Origin: Modestobacter sp.
GTDB taxonomy: Bacteria; Actinomycetota; Actinomycetes; Mycobacteriales; Geodermatophilaceae
NCBI GenBank assembly: GCA_025963425.1
Contig: JAOPUQ010000005.1
Span: forward strand, 1-5,239
Direction of reading: 5' to 3'
DNA length: 5,239 nucleotides
The stretch's first letter is position 1. Each line of letters starts with the position of its first letter. The position numbers and the translations under genes are program-made. Shown piece after piece: positions 1 through 5,239 of this stretch. The notes under the pieces are model-generated. The model did not search any database and was not told the origin of the DNA. It saw only the letters and a list, made by a program, of their open reading frames with translations.

Positions 1-1
1 C

Positions 2-175
2 TGGACCTTCGAGCAGGCCTACCTGTTCCTGGGGGCGGCGCCGATCGACGGCCGGATCGGCGGCGTGGTCGACATCCCCAACAGCGCGGTGTCGATCAGC
101 ATCCCGCTGTCGATCTTCGACCGGAACATCCTCCCGGACGGCGCCGGCGGAGGCCGGGAACTGCTCGCTGACTGA
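2..175 (+). CDS. fmdA: Formamidase/acetamidase (FmdA/AmdA family), C-terminal end only
   Basis: Partial gene: the window begins inside it, and only the last 57 codons plus TGA (173-175) are visible. The family hydrolyses formamide or short-chain amides to ammonia and the carboxylate in the cytoplasm, supplying nitrogen. The visible stretch reads WTFEQAYLFLGAAPIDGRIG, then VVDIPNSAVSISIPLSIFD. This matches the conserved C-terminal signature of the family: an EQAY helix, then a VVD-PN turn and a strand ending in an IP-x-x-IF motif. The catalytic residues lie upstream, outside the window, so activity cannot be judged here. An FmdB-type zinc-ribbon gene follows after 62 bp, the usual partner in fmd loci, which strengthens the assignment. 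Whether the substrate is formamide, acetamide or another amide cannot be told from this end of the protein. Confidence 0.85.
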   Translation, partial: WTFEQAYLFLGAAPIDGRIGGVVDIPNSAVSISIPLSIFDRNILPDGAGGGRELLAD

Positions 176-184
176 CCGACCGGT

Positions 185-215
185 GGTCCGGGGCGGGCCC
201 GTCCCGCCCCGGACC
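185..215 (+). terminator. Perfect 13-bp GC hairpin in the fmdA-fmdB spacer
   Basis: The arm GGTCCGGGGCGGG (185-197) and its exact reverse complement CCCGCCCCGGACC (203-215) flank a 5-nt loop CCCGT. The stem starts ten bases after the fmdA stop. No T-rich tract follows, so this is not a classical intrinsic terminator. It could be a tail-less actinobacterial terminator, an attenuator that lowers fmdB expression relative to fmdA, or a 3'-end stabiliser of the fmdA message. The structure is read directly from the bases; the function is inferred. Confidence 0.6.
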
Positions 216-218
216 GTG

Positions 219-228
219 CTCTCGAGAG
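219..228. promoter_or_regulatory. Palindrome CTCTCGAGAG overlapping the fmdB ribosome site
   Basis: CTCTCGAGAG is a perfect 10-bp palindrome. Its right half forms part of GAGAGGA (224-230), the only purine-rich Shine-Dalgarno-like stretch in front of the GTG at 238, with 7 nt between them. The overlap could be an operator half-site or simply chance; no second copy is seen elsewhere in the window. It decides the fmdB start because no other start codon nearby has a comparable ribosome site. Confidence 0.3.
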
Positions 229-237
229 GAACACCGC

Positions 238-510
238 GTGCCGCTGTACGAGTTCCGTTGTCCCCGCTGCGGACCGTTCGATCTCCGCCGCGACATGCAG
301 GACGCCGCCGCGACGGCGCCGTGCCCGTCGTGCGACCAGCCCGCCCAGCGCCGGTACAGCGTGGGCGTGGGCCGACCGCCCAGCGGCGTGCTGCGCGACG
401 CGGGGCGCGCGGACCGCGCCCGGGTGGACCGCGCGCGCAGCGGGGAGCCGGTGGTCACCGGTCCGCCGTCCGGGCACCGGTTCCCCCGGTCCGGGAGCCC
501 CCGGCACTGA
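238..510 (+). CDS. fmdB: FmdB-family small zinc-ribbon protein
   Basis: This 90-residue protein opens with MPLYEFRCPRCGPFDLRRDM, the hallmark of the FmdB/CxxC-CxxC regulatory-protein family. Two cysteine pairs, C8-x-x-C11 and C29-x-x-C32, should bind one zinc ion in a ribbon covering roughly residues 1-42, ending in the family's QRRYS-like strand. The rest (about 43-90) is a low-complexity tail rich in Arg, Gly, Pro and Ser, probably disordered; such tails vary between family members. The family was named for a suggested role in regulating formamidase expression, but no mechanism is well established. The GTG start at 238 is chosen because it gives the canonical MPLYE start and has GAGAGGA seven bases upstream. 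It lies directly downstream of fmdA, as expected. There is no membrane segment or signal peptide. Confidence 0.88.
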   Translation: MPLYEFRCPRCGPFDLRRDMQDAAATAPCPSCDQPAQRRYSVGVGRPPSGVLRDAGRADRARVDRARSGEPVVTGPPSGHRFPRSGSPRH

Positions 511-578
511 TGCGGCGGGCGGTGCCGGTCGGCCCGGGCTACGTTGCAGACGCCCAGCCCACCCGCGAACGGAGAGCC

Positions 579-1403
579 ATGCCGCTCGTCTCCCGTCTCT
601 CGACCACCCCGGTCAAGGGCACCGCCCTGCACTCCCCGCAGACCGTGACGGTCACCGGCAACGGGGTGGCGGTCAACCGCCGCTTCCACCTGGTCGATGC
701 CCGACGACGGCTGTTCAACGGCAAACAGCACGGACCGCTGGTGCAGGTCACGGCCGAGTACGACAGCGCCGGTGACCACCTGCGCCTGCAGTTCCCCGAC
801 CGCCCGCCCGTCGAGGGCCGGGCCACCGAGCTCGGCGAGGCGGTGCACACCGACTTCTACGGGCGCGGCGTCGACGGGCACCTGGTGGTCGGCCCCTGGT
901 CGGCTGCCCTCTCGGACTTCGTCGGCGAGCAGGTGCACCTGGTGTCGGTGGACCGTCCCGGCGACGCGGTCGACGTGCACCCGGTCACGCTGGTCTCCAC
1001 GGCGACCCTCGAGCACCTGCGCAGCGTCACCCCGGACGGCGAGCGGCTGGACCACCGCCGCTTCCGGATGCTCGTCGAGGTGGACGGCTGCGGCGTGCAC
1101 GAGGAGGACACCTGGGCCGGGCGGCGCGTGCGGCTGGGCGACGCCACGCTCCGGGTGGTCGGCCCGGTCCCGCGCTGCGTGGTCACCAACCAGAGCCCCG
1201 ACAGCGGGGTGGCCGACTTCAGCACCCTCAAGGCCATCGTGCGGTACCGCGGCGAGCTCGCCACCGACCTCACCACCCCGGTCGCGCACCTCCCGGACAA
1301 CGGGGCGGTCATCCTCGGCATGTACGCCACCGTCGAGCAGCCGGGCGAGGTCTCGGTGGGCGACCGGGTGGAACTCGCCGATGACGTCCTGCAGCAGACG
1401 TAG
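579..1403 (+). CDS. MOSC-domain protein with MOSC N-terminal beta-barrel domain (YcbX/mARC-like, no ferredoxin domain)
   Basis: This is a 274-residue protein with no signal peptide or membrane segment, so likely cytosolic. An N-terminal MOSC_N-type region (about 1-110) carries TPVKG (10-14) and NRRFHLVD (33-40), matching the PVKS and DRRWMLVD motifs of YcbX/mARC proteins. The MOSC domain (about 135-270) carries HPVTLVSTATLEHL, an EED-x-W element (175-179), GPVPRCVVTNQSPDSG with C200 as the expected molybdenum ligand, and a following TLK. MOSC proteins bind molybdenum cofactor and, in YcbX, YiiM and mARC, reduce N-hydroxylated compounds. YcbX has an extra C-terminal 2Fe-2S domain; this protein ends right after MOSC and would need a separate electron donor. 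The ATG at 579 has GGAGAG (571-576) in front. An in-frame ATG at 510 overlaps the fmdB stop (TGATG) and would add 23 residues, but family similarity starts only at 579. The substrate is unknown. Confidence 0.85.
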   Translation: MPLVSRLSTTPVKGTALHSPQTVTVTGNGVAVNRRFHLVDARRRLFNGKQHGPLVQVTAEYDSAGDHLRLQFPDRPPVEGRATELGEAVHTDFYGRGVDGHLVVGPWSAALSDFVGEQVHLVSVDRPGDAVDVHPVTLVSTATLEHLRSVTPDGERLDHRRFRMLVEVDGCGVHEEDTWAGRRVRLGDATLRVVGPVPRCVVTNQSPDSGVADFSTLKAIVRYRGELATDLTTPVAHLPDNGAVILGMYATVEQPGEVSVGDRVELADDVLQQT

Positions 1404-1445
1404 CGCCCCCGGCCACACCGTCCACCGAGCCCGACAGGAGTCGCC

Positions 1446-2480
1446 ATGCCCCGGCCCACCGACCACGAGATGTTCGACCTGGGCGACGTCGTCCTCCAAC
1501 GGGGCGCGACCCTCCGCGGAGCGCAGCTCGCCTACAAGACCTACGGCACGCTGAACGCCGACAAGTCCAACGTCATCGTCCACCCCACCTGGTACAGCGC
1601 CTGGCACGACGCCAACGATTGGACGATCGGGAAGGGCAGGGCCTGCGACCCGGAGAAGTACTTCATCGTCGTCCCCAACCAGCTCAACAACGGCCTGTCC
1701 ACCTCTCCCAGCAACACGCCTCCCCCGTACGACGGGCCGAACTTCCCGCCGGTCACCTTCTACGACCAGGTCGAGGTCCAGCACCGGCTGCTCACGCAGA
1801 AGTGGGGCATCGAGTCCGTCGAGCTGGTCCTGGGGTCCTCCATGGGCGCGGGACAGACCTACCAGTGGGCCGTCAGCCACCCGGAGATGGTGAAGCGGGC
1901 CGCGCCGATCGTCGGCGCGTCCATCACCAGCGATCACAACCAGGTCTTCCTGAAGAGCCTCCGGGCCACGCTCACCCTTGATCCGGTGTTCAACGGCGGC
2001 CGCTACTCCCGCGATGCGCTGCCCACCGCTGGGCTCCGCGCCTTCGCCCGGATCTACGCCGGCTGGGGCCTGTCCCAGGCCTTCTACTGGCAGCGCGAGT
2101 ACCGCAACATCGGCTTCTCCTCCCTCGAGGACTTCCTGGTCGGGTTCTGGGAGGGGTTCTGGCTCGACGAACGCGACCCCAACGACCTGCTGGCCATGCT
2201 GTGGACCTGGGAACACGGGGACGTCGGCCAGACCCCCGGCTTCGACGGCGACACCGAGGCGGCGCTGCGCTCCATCCGCTGCCCGGTCCTGGCCATGCCC
2301 GCGAAGACCGACCTGTACTTCCCACCCGAGGACGAGGAGTGGGCATCCCAGTTCATCCCCCACGGCGAAGTGCGGGTCATCCCCAGCATCTACGGCCACT
2401 TCGCCGGGCTGGGCAACAACCCGGCGGACAACGAGTTCATCGACCAGGCACTCGAGGAGCTGCTGAACCGGCCCGTCTGA
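1446..2480 (+). CDS. Alpha/beta hydrolase of the homoserine O-acetyltransferase (MetX-like) superfamily, probably not MetX
   Basis: This 344-residue soluble protein has a full alpha/beta-hydrolase layout. An N-terminal strand region AYKTYGTLNADKSNVIVHPT (29-48) resembles the opening of MetX enzymes. The nucleophile elbow is GSSMG (130-134) with S132, followed by AGQTYQWAVSHPEMV. A helical lid region covers about 180-260. The likely acid is D289 in KTDLYFPPED and the likely base is H318 in YGHFAG, so the triad is intact. MetX enzymes typically have GGSMGGMQ at the elbow; the difference here, plus the absence of recognisable MetX homoserine-binding segments, favours a hydrolase (ester or amide) over acetyl transfer. 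Bacterial members such as MekB of Pseudomonas veronii are described as esterases. AGGAG (1436-1440) sits 5 nt before the ATG, and the gene starts 42 bp after the MOSC gene, suggesting co-transcription. Sampled stretches are near 60-62% GC, below the neighbours. The substrate is unknown. Confidence 0.85.
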   Translation: MPRPTDHEMFDLGDVVLQRGATLRGAQLAYKTYGTLNADKSNVIVHPTWYSAWHDANDWTIGKGRACDPEKYFIVVPNQLNNGLSTSPSNTPPPYDGPNFPPVTFYDQVEVQHRLLTQKWGIESVELVLGSSMGAGQTYQWAVSHPEMVKRAAPIVGASITSDHNQVFLKSLRATLTLDPVFNGGRYSRDALPTAGLRAFARIYAGWGLSQAFYWQREYRNIGFSSLEDFLVGFWEGFWLDERDPNDLLAMLWTWEHGDVGQTPGFDGDTEAALRSIRCPVLAMPAKTDLYFPPEDEEWASQFIPHGEVRVIPSIYGHFAGLGNNPADNEFIDQALEELLNRPV

Positions 2481-2567
2481 GGCCGGCAGTCTGCGGCCGG
2501 CACAGGGACGACCGTGGACACCTCGACGGTCGCCCGGCAGGGGTCCGGCGCGAGCCACGACGCGCCG
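2468..2567 (+). terminator. Cluster of GC-rich hairpins after the hydrolase gene (probable transcription end)
   Basis: Three or four short stem-loops follow each other. CCGGCC (2468-2473) pairs with GGCCGG (2481-2486) around the stop codon; an alternative is GGCCG-x-C with GCGGCC inside 2481-2498. CGACCGT (2509-2515) pairs with ACGGTCG (2526-2532), and flanking GGG/CCC extends it past one bulged base. CGGCGCG (2546-2552) pairs with CGCGCCG (2561-2567) around an 8-nt loop. None has a T tract. Tail-less stems in tandem behind a gene are a plausible actinobacterial terminator, but at this GC content some stems will arise by chance. Confidence 0.4.
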
Positions 2568-2694
2568 CCAGCGAACGCAGCGGGGGAGACTCGAACGAGC
2601 TGCCGGCCAGAACGGTCCGGGACGGGCGCAGGCCCGCCGGCGGCGGTAGCGTCCTGCGCGGTCCCTCAGCGGAAACCAGCGGAAAGGCACCCCC
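2481..2694. other. 214-bp spacer between the hydrolase gene and kup
   Basis: The left half holds the hairpin cluster described separately. The right half holds an inverted repeat, GCGCAGG (2626-2632) with CCTGCGC (2653-2659), whose 20-nt loop contains the palindrome CCGCCGGCGG (2634-2643) and ends in TAGCGT (2647-2652). TAGCGT fits the loose actinobacterial -10 pattern TANNNT, but no TTGAC-like -35 box lies at the right distance, so a kup promoter is likely somewhere here but not placed. I compared the spacer with the c-di-AMP (ydaO) riboswitch, which precedes some potassium-transporter genes. The GGGGGACC, GGGGTGAA and CCGACAGC hallmarks were absent. No convincing small gene is seen. Confidence 0.5.
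2667..2686 (+). repeat. Tandem 10-bp repeat running into the kup ribosome site
   Basis: CAGCGGAAAC (2667-2676) is followed at once by CAGCGGAAAG (2677-2686); nine of ten bases match. The second copy supplies GGAAAGG (2681-2687), the Shine-Dalgarno-like stretch seven bases before the GTG start of kup. In the first copy this becomes GGAAACC, a poorer ribosome site. The 10-bp period places both copies on the same face of the helix, which would suit a regulator, but a small local duplication is equally possible. Confidence 0.55.
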
Positions 2695-4653
2695 GTGGCC
2701 GGTCCCCAGACGGCGCCAGGCACCGCGGCACCCGACTCGCCGCAGAACGCAGCCCCGCGCGAGACGCACCATGACAGTGCGGGCGCACTCATGCTGGCCG
2801 CCCTCGGGATCGTGTTCGGTGACATCGGCACGAGCCCGCTCTACGCGCTGCAGACCGTGTTCTCCATCGACAACGGTGCGGTGCGCCCCACGGAGGTCGA
2901 CGTCTACGGCGTCATCTCGATGATGTTCTGGTCGGTCACCCTGATCGTGTCGGCCAAGTACATCGGCGTCCTCATGCGGGCGGACAACGACGGCGAGGGC
3001 GGCGTCATGGCCCTCACCGCGCTCGCGCGACGGTTGTACGCCGGCCGCACGAAGCAGACGAGCCTGCTCGTCGTGCTCGGGATCCTCGGGGTGTCCCTGT
3101 TCTACGGGGACTCCCTGATCACGCCGGCGATCAGCGTGCTCTCGGCCGTCGAAGGGGTGCGGGTGGCCGCCCCGCAGCTGGGGCACGTCGTGGTGCCGGT
3201 GGCCGCGGTGATCCTCACCGCGCTGTTCGCCGTGCAGCGCTTCGGCACCGGCCGGGTGGGCGCGCTGTTCGGGCCGGTGACGCTGCTGTGGTTCGGCGCG
3301 CTGGCCGTCGCCGGGGTGAGCGGGATCGTGGCCCATCCCGGCGTCCTGCAGGGACTGTCGCCGACCTACGCCGTGCTCTTCGTGCTCGAGCACCCCGGGA
3401 TCGCGTTCATCGCGATGGGCGCCGTCGTGCTGGTCATCACCGGCGCGGAGGCGTTGTACGCCGACATGGGGCACTTCGGGCGACCACCGATCGCGCGTGC
3501 CTGGTTCTTCGTCGTCTTTCCGGCGCTGACGCTGAACTACCTCGGCCAGGCGTCGCTGATCCTGCGCCACCCGGAGGCGGTGGCCAGCCCGTTCTTCCTG
3601 CTCGTCCCGAGCTGGGCGCAGCTGCCGATGGTCCTGCTGGCCACCGCCGCGACCGTCATCGCCAGCCAGGCGGTGATCTCAGGTGCGTTCTCCCTGTCGC
3701 GGCAGGCGGTGCAACTCGGCCTGCTGCCTCCGGTGACCGTCCGGCAGACCTCGGAGAAGGAGGCTGGGCAGATCTACCTGCCGGGCGTCAACGCCGCCCT
3801 GTTCGCCGGCGTCCTCGTGGTCATGCTGTCGTTCCGGTCCGCGGAGCGGCTCGCCACCGCCTACGGCGTGTCCGTCACCGGGGCGCTCGTCATCGACACG
3901 CTGCTGCTGCTGGTCGTGGCCCGGGTGCTGTGGAAGTGGCGGCCGTGGAAGCTCGCACTCGCCGCGCTCGCGTTCGGCGGGGTGGAGGTCATCTTCCTGT
4001 CCGCCAACCTCTCGAAGATCGCGCACGGCGGCTGGCTGCCGCTCCTGATCGCGGTCGTCGTGTTCACCGTCATGACCACGTGGCGGCGTGGCCGGGAGAT
4101 CGTCGCGGCGAACCGCAGGCTGCAGGAGGGGTCGCTGAGCGAGTTCGTGGCCGACCTGCACGGGCGCGGGCTGCCCCGGGTGCCGGGCACCGCCGTGTTC
4201 CCGCACCCGGGCAAGGAGACCACGCCGCTGGCGTTCCGGGCGAACGTCGAGCACAACAAGATCATCCACCACGGCGTGCTGATCGTGTCCGCCAGCTCCG
4301 CGAACGTGCCGCACGTACCGGTCCGGGAGCGGTTCTCGGTCGACCACCTGGGCGACACGGACGACGGCATCCAGCACCTCGCGGTCCGCTTCGGCTTCTC
4401 CGACGAGCCGAACCTGCCGGAGGCGCTGCGCCAGGCCTGCGCGGCCGGGGTGATCGAGCCCGGGATCGTGGACGGGCCGGAGGCGTCGTACTTCCTCTCC
4501 CGGGGGCCGATCCGGCGTACCCGGGCCCCCGGGATGGCTCCGTGGCGCAAGGTCCTCTTCCTGACGCTCGCGCACAACGCGGCCGATCCAGCCGCCTACT
4601 TCGGGCTGCCGGTCAACCGGACCGTGACGATGGGCAGCCCGGTCGACGTGTAG
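2695..4653 (+). CDS. kup: Low-affinity potassium transport protein Kup (KUP/HAK/KT family)
   Basis: This 652-residue protein is close to the usual Kup length. Kup is a plasma-membrane K+/H+ symporter for potassium uptake. Family motifs occur in order: FGDIGTSPLYAL (41-52), KYIGVLMRADNDGEGGVMAL (88-107), FYGDSLITPAISVLSAVEG (136-154), ITGAEALYADMGHFG (248-262) and NYLGQASLIL (281-290). About twelve hydrophobic segments lie between residues 32 and 462. D43 corresponds to Asp23 of E. coli Kup; by spacing, D139 and E252 appear to match its Glu116 and Glu229. The cytoplasmic tail (about 463-652) keeps GTAVFPHPGKETTPLAF, EHNKIIHHGVL, RFGF and the final YFGLPVNRTVTMGSPVDV strand. The GTG at 2695 has GGAAAGG seven bases upstream and gives a plausible 32-residue polar N-terminus; the in-frame ATG at 2791 (M33) would start at the first membrane helix. 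It is probably a single-gene unit, given hairpin-rich spacers on both sides. Confidence 0.96.
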   Translation: MAGPQTAPGTAAPDSPQNAAPRETHHDSAGALMLAALGIVFGDIGTSPLYALQTVFSIDNGAVRPTEVDVYGVISMMFWSVTLIVSAKYIGVLMRADNDGEGGVMALTALARRLYAGRTKQTSLLVVLGILGVSLFYGDSLITPAISVLSAVEGVRVAAPQLGHVVVPVAAVILTALFAVQRFGTGRVGALFGPVTLLWFGALAVAGVSGIVAHPGVLQGLSPTYAVLFVLEHPGIAFIAMGAVVLVITGAEALYADMGHFGRPPIARAWFFVVFPALTLNYLGQASLILRHPEAVASPFFLLVPSWAQLPMVLLATAATVIASQAVISGAFSLSRQAVQLGLLPPVTVRQTSEKEAGQIYLPGVNAALFAGVLVVMLSFRSAERLATAYGVSVTGALVIDTLLLLVVARVLWKWRPWKLALAALAFGGVEVIFLSANLSKIAHGGWLPLLIAVVVFTVMTTWRRGREIVAANRRLQEGSLSEFVADLHGRGLPRVPGTAVFPHPGKETTPLAFRANVEHNKIIHHGVLIVSASSANVPHVPVRERFSVDHLGDTDDGIQHLAVRFGFSDEPNLPEALRQACAAGVIEPGIVDGPEASYFLSRGPIRRTRAPGMAPWRKVLFLTLAHNAADPAAYFGLPVNRTVTMGSPVDV

Positions 4654-4658
4654 GAGCG

Positions 4659-4676
4659 CCGGCGGGCAGGCGCCGG
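4659..4676. terminator. Shared hairpin at the convergent kup / desaturase junction
   Basis: CCGGCG (4659-4664) and CGCCGG (4671-4676) form a perfect 6-bp stem with loop GGCAGG, between the kup stop (4653) and the desaturase stop (4687-4689 on the minus strand). A competing stem CGCCG/CGGCG (4671-4675 with 4679-4683) overlaps it. With only 33 bp between two convergent genes, a bidirectional terminator is expected here. Neither side has a T tract, so the call rests on position and symmetry. Confidence 0.45.
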
Positions 4677-4686
4677 ATCGGCGGCG

Positions 4687-5239
4687 TCAGGCCGCGGCCT
4701 GCAGCTCCCGCCGGACCTTCGAGCCACCGGTGGCCATCCGGACCAGCTTGACGACCTGGGCGGGGGCGTTGACCGGGGTGGTCTGCGCCATCCACCCGTT
4801 GGGCAGCGAGAGCCGGAACACCTTGTGCCAGGCCGAGCCGACCTGCCGCGGCAGGGAAGCCGAGTGGTAGCGCAGGCCGTAGCGGTCGAACAGGTCGCGC
4901 ACCCTGGGGGCGATCTCGGCGTACCGGTTGCTGGGCAGGTCGGGGAACAGGTGGTGCTCGACCTGGTGGCTCAGGTTTCCGGTCATGAGGTGCATGGCCT
5001 TGCTGCCGGAGATGTTCGCCGAGCCCAGCATCTGGCGCAGGTACCACTCACCGCGGGTCTCGCCGTGGATCGACCGCTTCTCGAAGGTCTCGACGCCCTC
5101 CGGGAAGTGCCCGCACATGATCACCGAGTGCGTCCACAGGTTGCGCACCAGGTTCGCCGTGATGTTGGCGGTCAGCGTGCTGATCGCCGACGGGCCGCTC
5201 AGCAGGGGGTGCAGCACGTAGTCACGCGTCGCCTGCCGC
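4687..5239 (-). CDS. Membrane fatty-acid desaturase (acyl-lipid/acyl-CoA type), C-terminal part
   Basis: Partial gene read leftwards; 183 codons are visible, ending at TGA (4689-4687), and the 5' part lies beyond the right edge. The visible reading starts RQATRDYVLHPLLSGPS and continues without a break through the GTG at 5217, so that GTG is not the true start. The family inserts double bonds into fatty acyl chains in the membrane using a di-iron centre and electrons from ferredoxin or a similar donor. The third histidine box, QVEHH in SHQVEHHLFPDLPSNRY, lies at 4951-4965; the QxxHH form is shared by front-end and DesA3-like desaturases. Upstream of it are the NLWTHSVIMCGHFPEG segment, carrying two further histidines, and a membrane-proximal helix. 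The first two histidine boxes are outside the window. The tail after the box is about 87 residues and Lys/Arg-rich at the end. Regiospecificity cannot be told. Confidence 0.9.
   Translation of the reverse strand, partial: RQATRDYVLHPLLSGPSAISTLTANITANLVRNLWTHSVIMCGHFPEGVETFEKRSIHGETRGEWYLRQMLGSANISGSKAMHLMTGNLSHQVEHHLFPDLPSNRYAEIAPRVRDLFDRYGLRYHSASLPRQVGSAWHKVFRLSLPNGWMAQTTPVNAPAQVVKLVRMATGGSKVRRELQAAA

Noticed and set aside
540..545. TACGTT as a -10 box for a MOSC-gene promoter
   Set aside because: It matches TANNNT, but no -35 box lies 16-18 bp upstream, and such hexamers are common. It is not strong enough to list as a promoter.
2481..2694. c-di-AMP (ydaO-type) riboswitch before kup
   Set aside because: This was a natural expectation for a potassium transporter in an actinobacterium. 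The conserved GGGGGACC, GGGGTGAA and CCGACAGC blocks are not present.
2514..2774. Plus-strand 86-codon frame in the spacer running into kup
   Set aside because: It begins at a GTG with no ribosome site, overlaps the kup start in another frame, and has a low-complexity composition without homology.
2791..2793. ATG as the kup start instead of GTG 2695
   Set aside because: It would start the protein right at the first membrane helix, and it has no good ribosome site; GTG 2695 has GGAAAGG at 7 nt.
96..2831. A 911-codon open frame on the minus strand opposite the fmdAB-MOSC-hydrolase genes
   Set aside because: It is antisense to four well-supported genes, and its translation is a Gly/Arg/Val/Asp-rich mixture with no family motif. 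Long antisense frames are expected where the third codon position is nearly always G or C.
2437..3570. Minus-strand 377-codon open frame opposite the hydrolase end and the start of kup
   Set aside because: It is antisense to kup and its spacer, with a His/Arg/Asp-rich shadow composition and no recognisable domain. The same holds for the minus-strand frames at 3679-4575 and 3861-4577.
5215..5217. GTG (minus strand) as the desaturase start
   Set aside because: The same frame stays open to the window edge with family-like sequence (RQATRDY), and the first two histidine boxes must lie further upstream.

Overview
The window comes from a chromosome-like, very GC-rich genome. The third-codon bias towards G/C, the GTG starts, the short GGAG-type ribosome sites and the protein families all point to an actinobacterium. 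A soil or rock actinobacterium such as the Geodermatophilaceae or Pseudonocardiales would fit, but the sequence alone does not settle the family. I see no rRNA, tRNA, CRISPR array, transposase, integrase or phage gene.

Layout. Four plus-strand genes follow one another closely: the 3' end of a formamidase/acetamidase gene (fmdA-like, 2-175), a small FmdB-type zinc-ribbon protein (238-510), a MOSC-domain protein probably binding molybdenum cofactor (579-1403), and an alpha/beta hydrolase of the homoserine acetyltransferase superfamily (1446-2480). Their spacers are 62, 68 and 42 bp, so some or all may be one transcription unit. A 214-bp spacer full of GC hairpins (2481-2694) separates them from kup, a complete low-affinity K+ transporter gene (2695-4653). 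A 33-bp convergent junction with one strong hairpin then meets the 3' end of a minus-strand membrane fatty-acid desaturase gene (4687-5239), which runs off the right edge.

How the genes may work together. The fmdA-fmdB pair is a recurrent arrangement in amide-utilisation loci, where formamide or a short-chain amide is hydrolysed to ammonia and a carboxylate. The hydrolase downstream keeps the Ser-Asp-His triad, but its nucleophile elbow differs from that of true MetX enzymes, so it is more likely an esterase or amidase-like hydrolase than a methionine-biosynthesis enzyme. The MOSC protein resembles the N-hydroxy-compound reductases (YcbX, mARC) but lacks the ferredoxin domain of YcbX. A shared role of these genes in small nitrogen-compound catabolism is only an inference from position. 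Kup and the desaturase look like separate housekeeping or membrane-physiology genes.

I did not find a clearly new multi-gene system. The items most worth a second look are the unassigned hydrolase beside the MOSC and formamidase genes, the perfect 13-bp hairpin between fmdA and fmdB, and a tandem 10-bp repeat running into the kup ribosome site.
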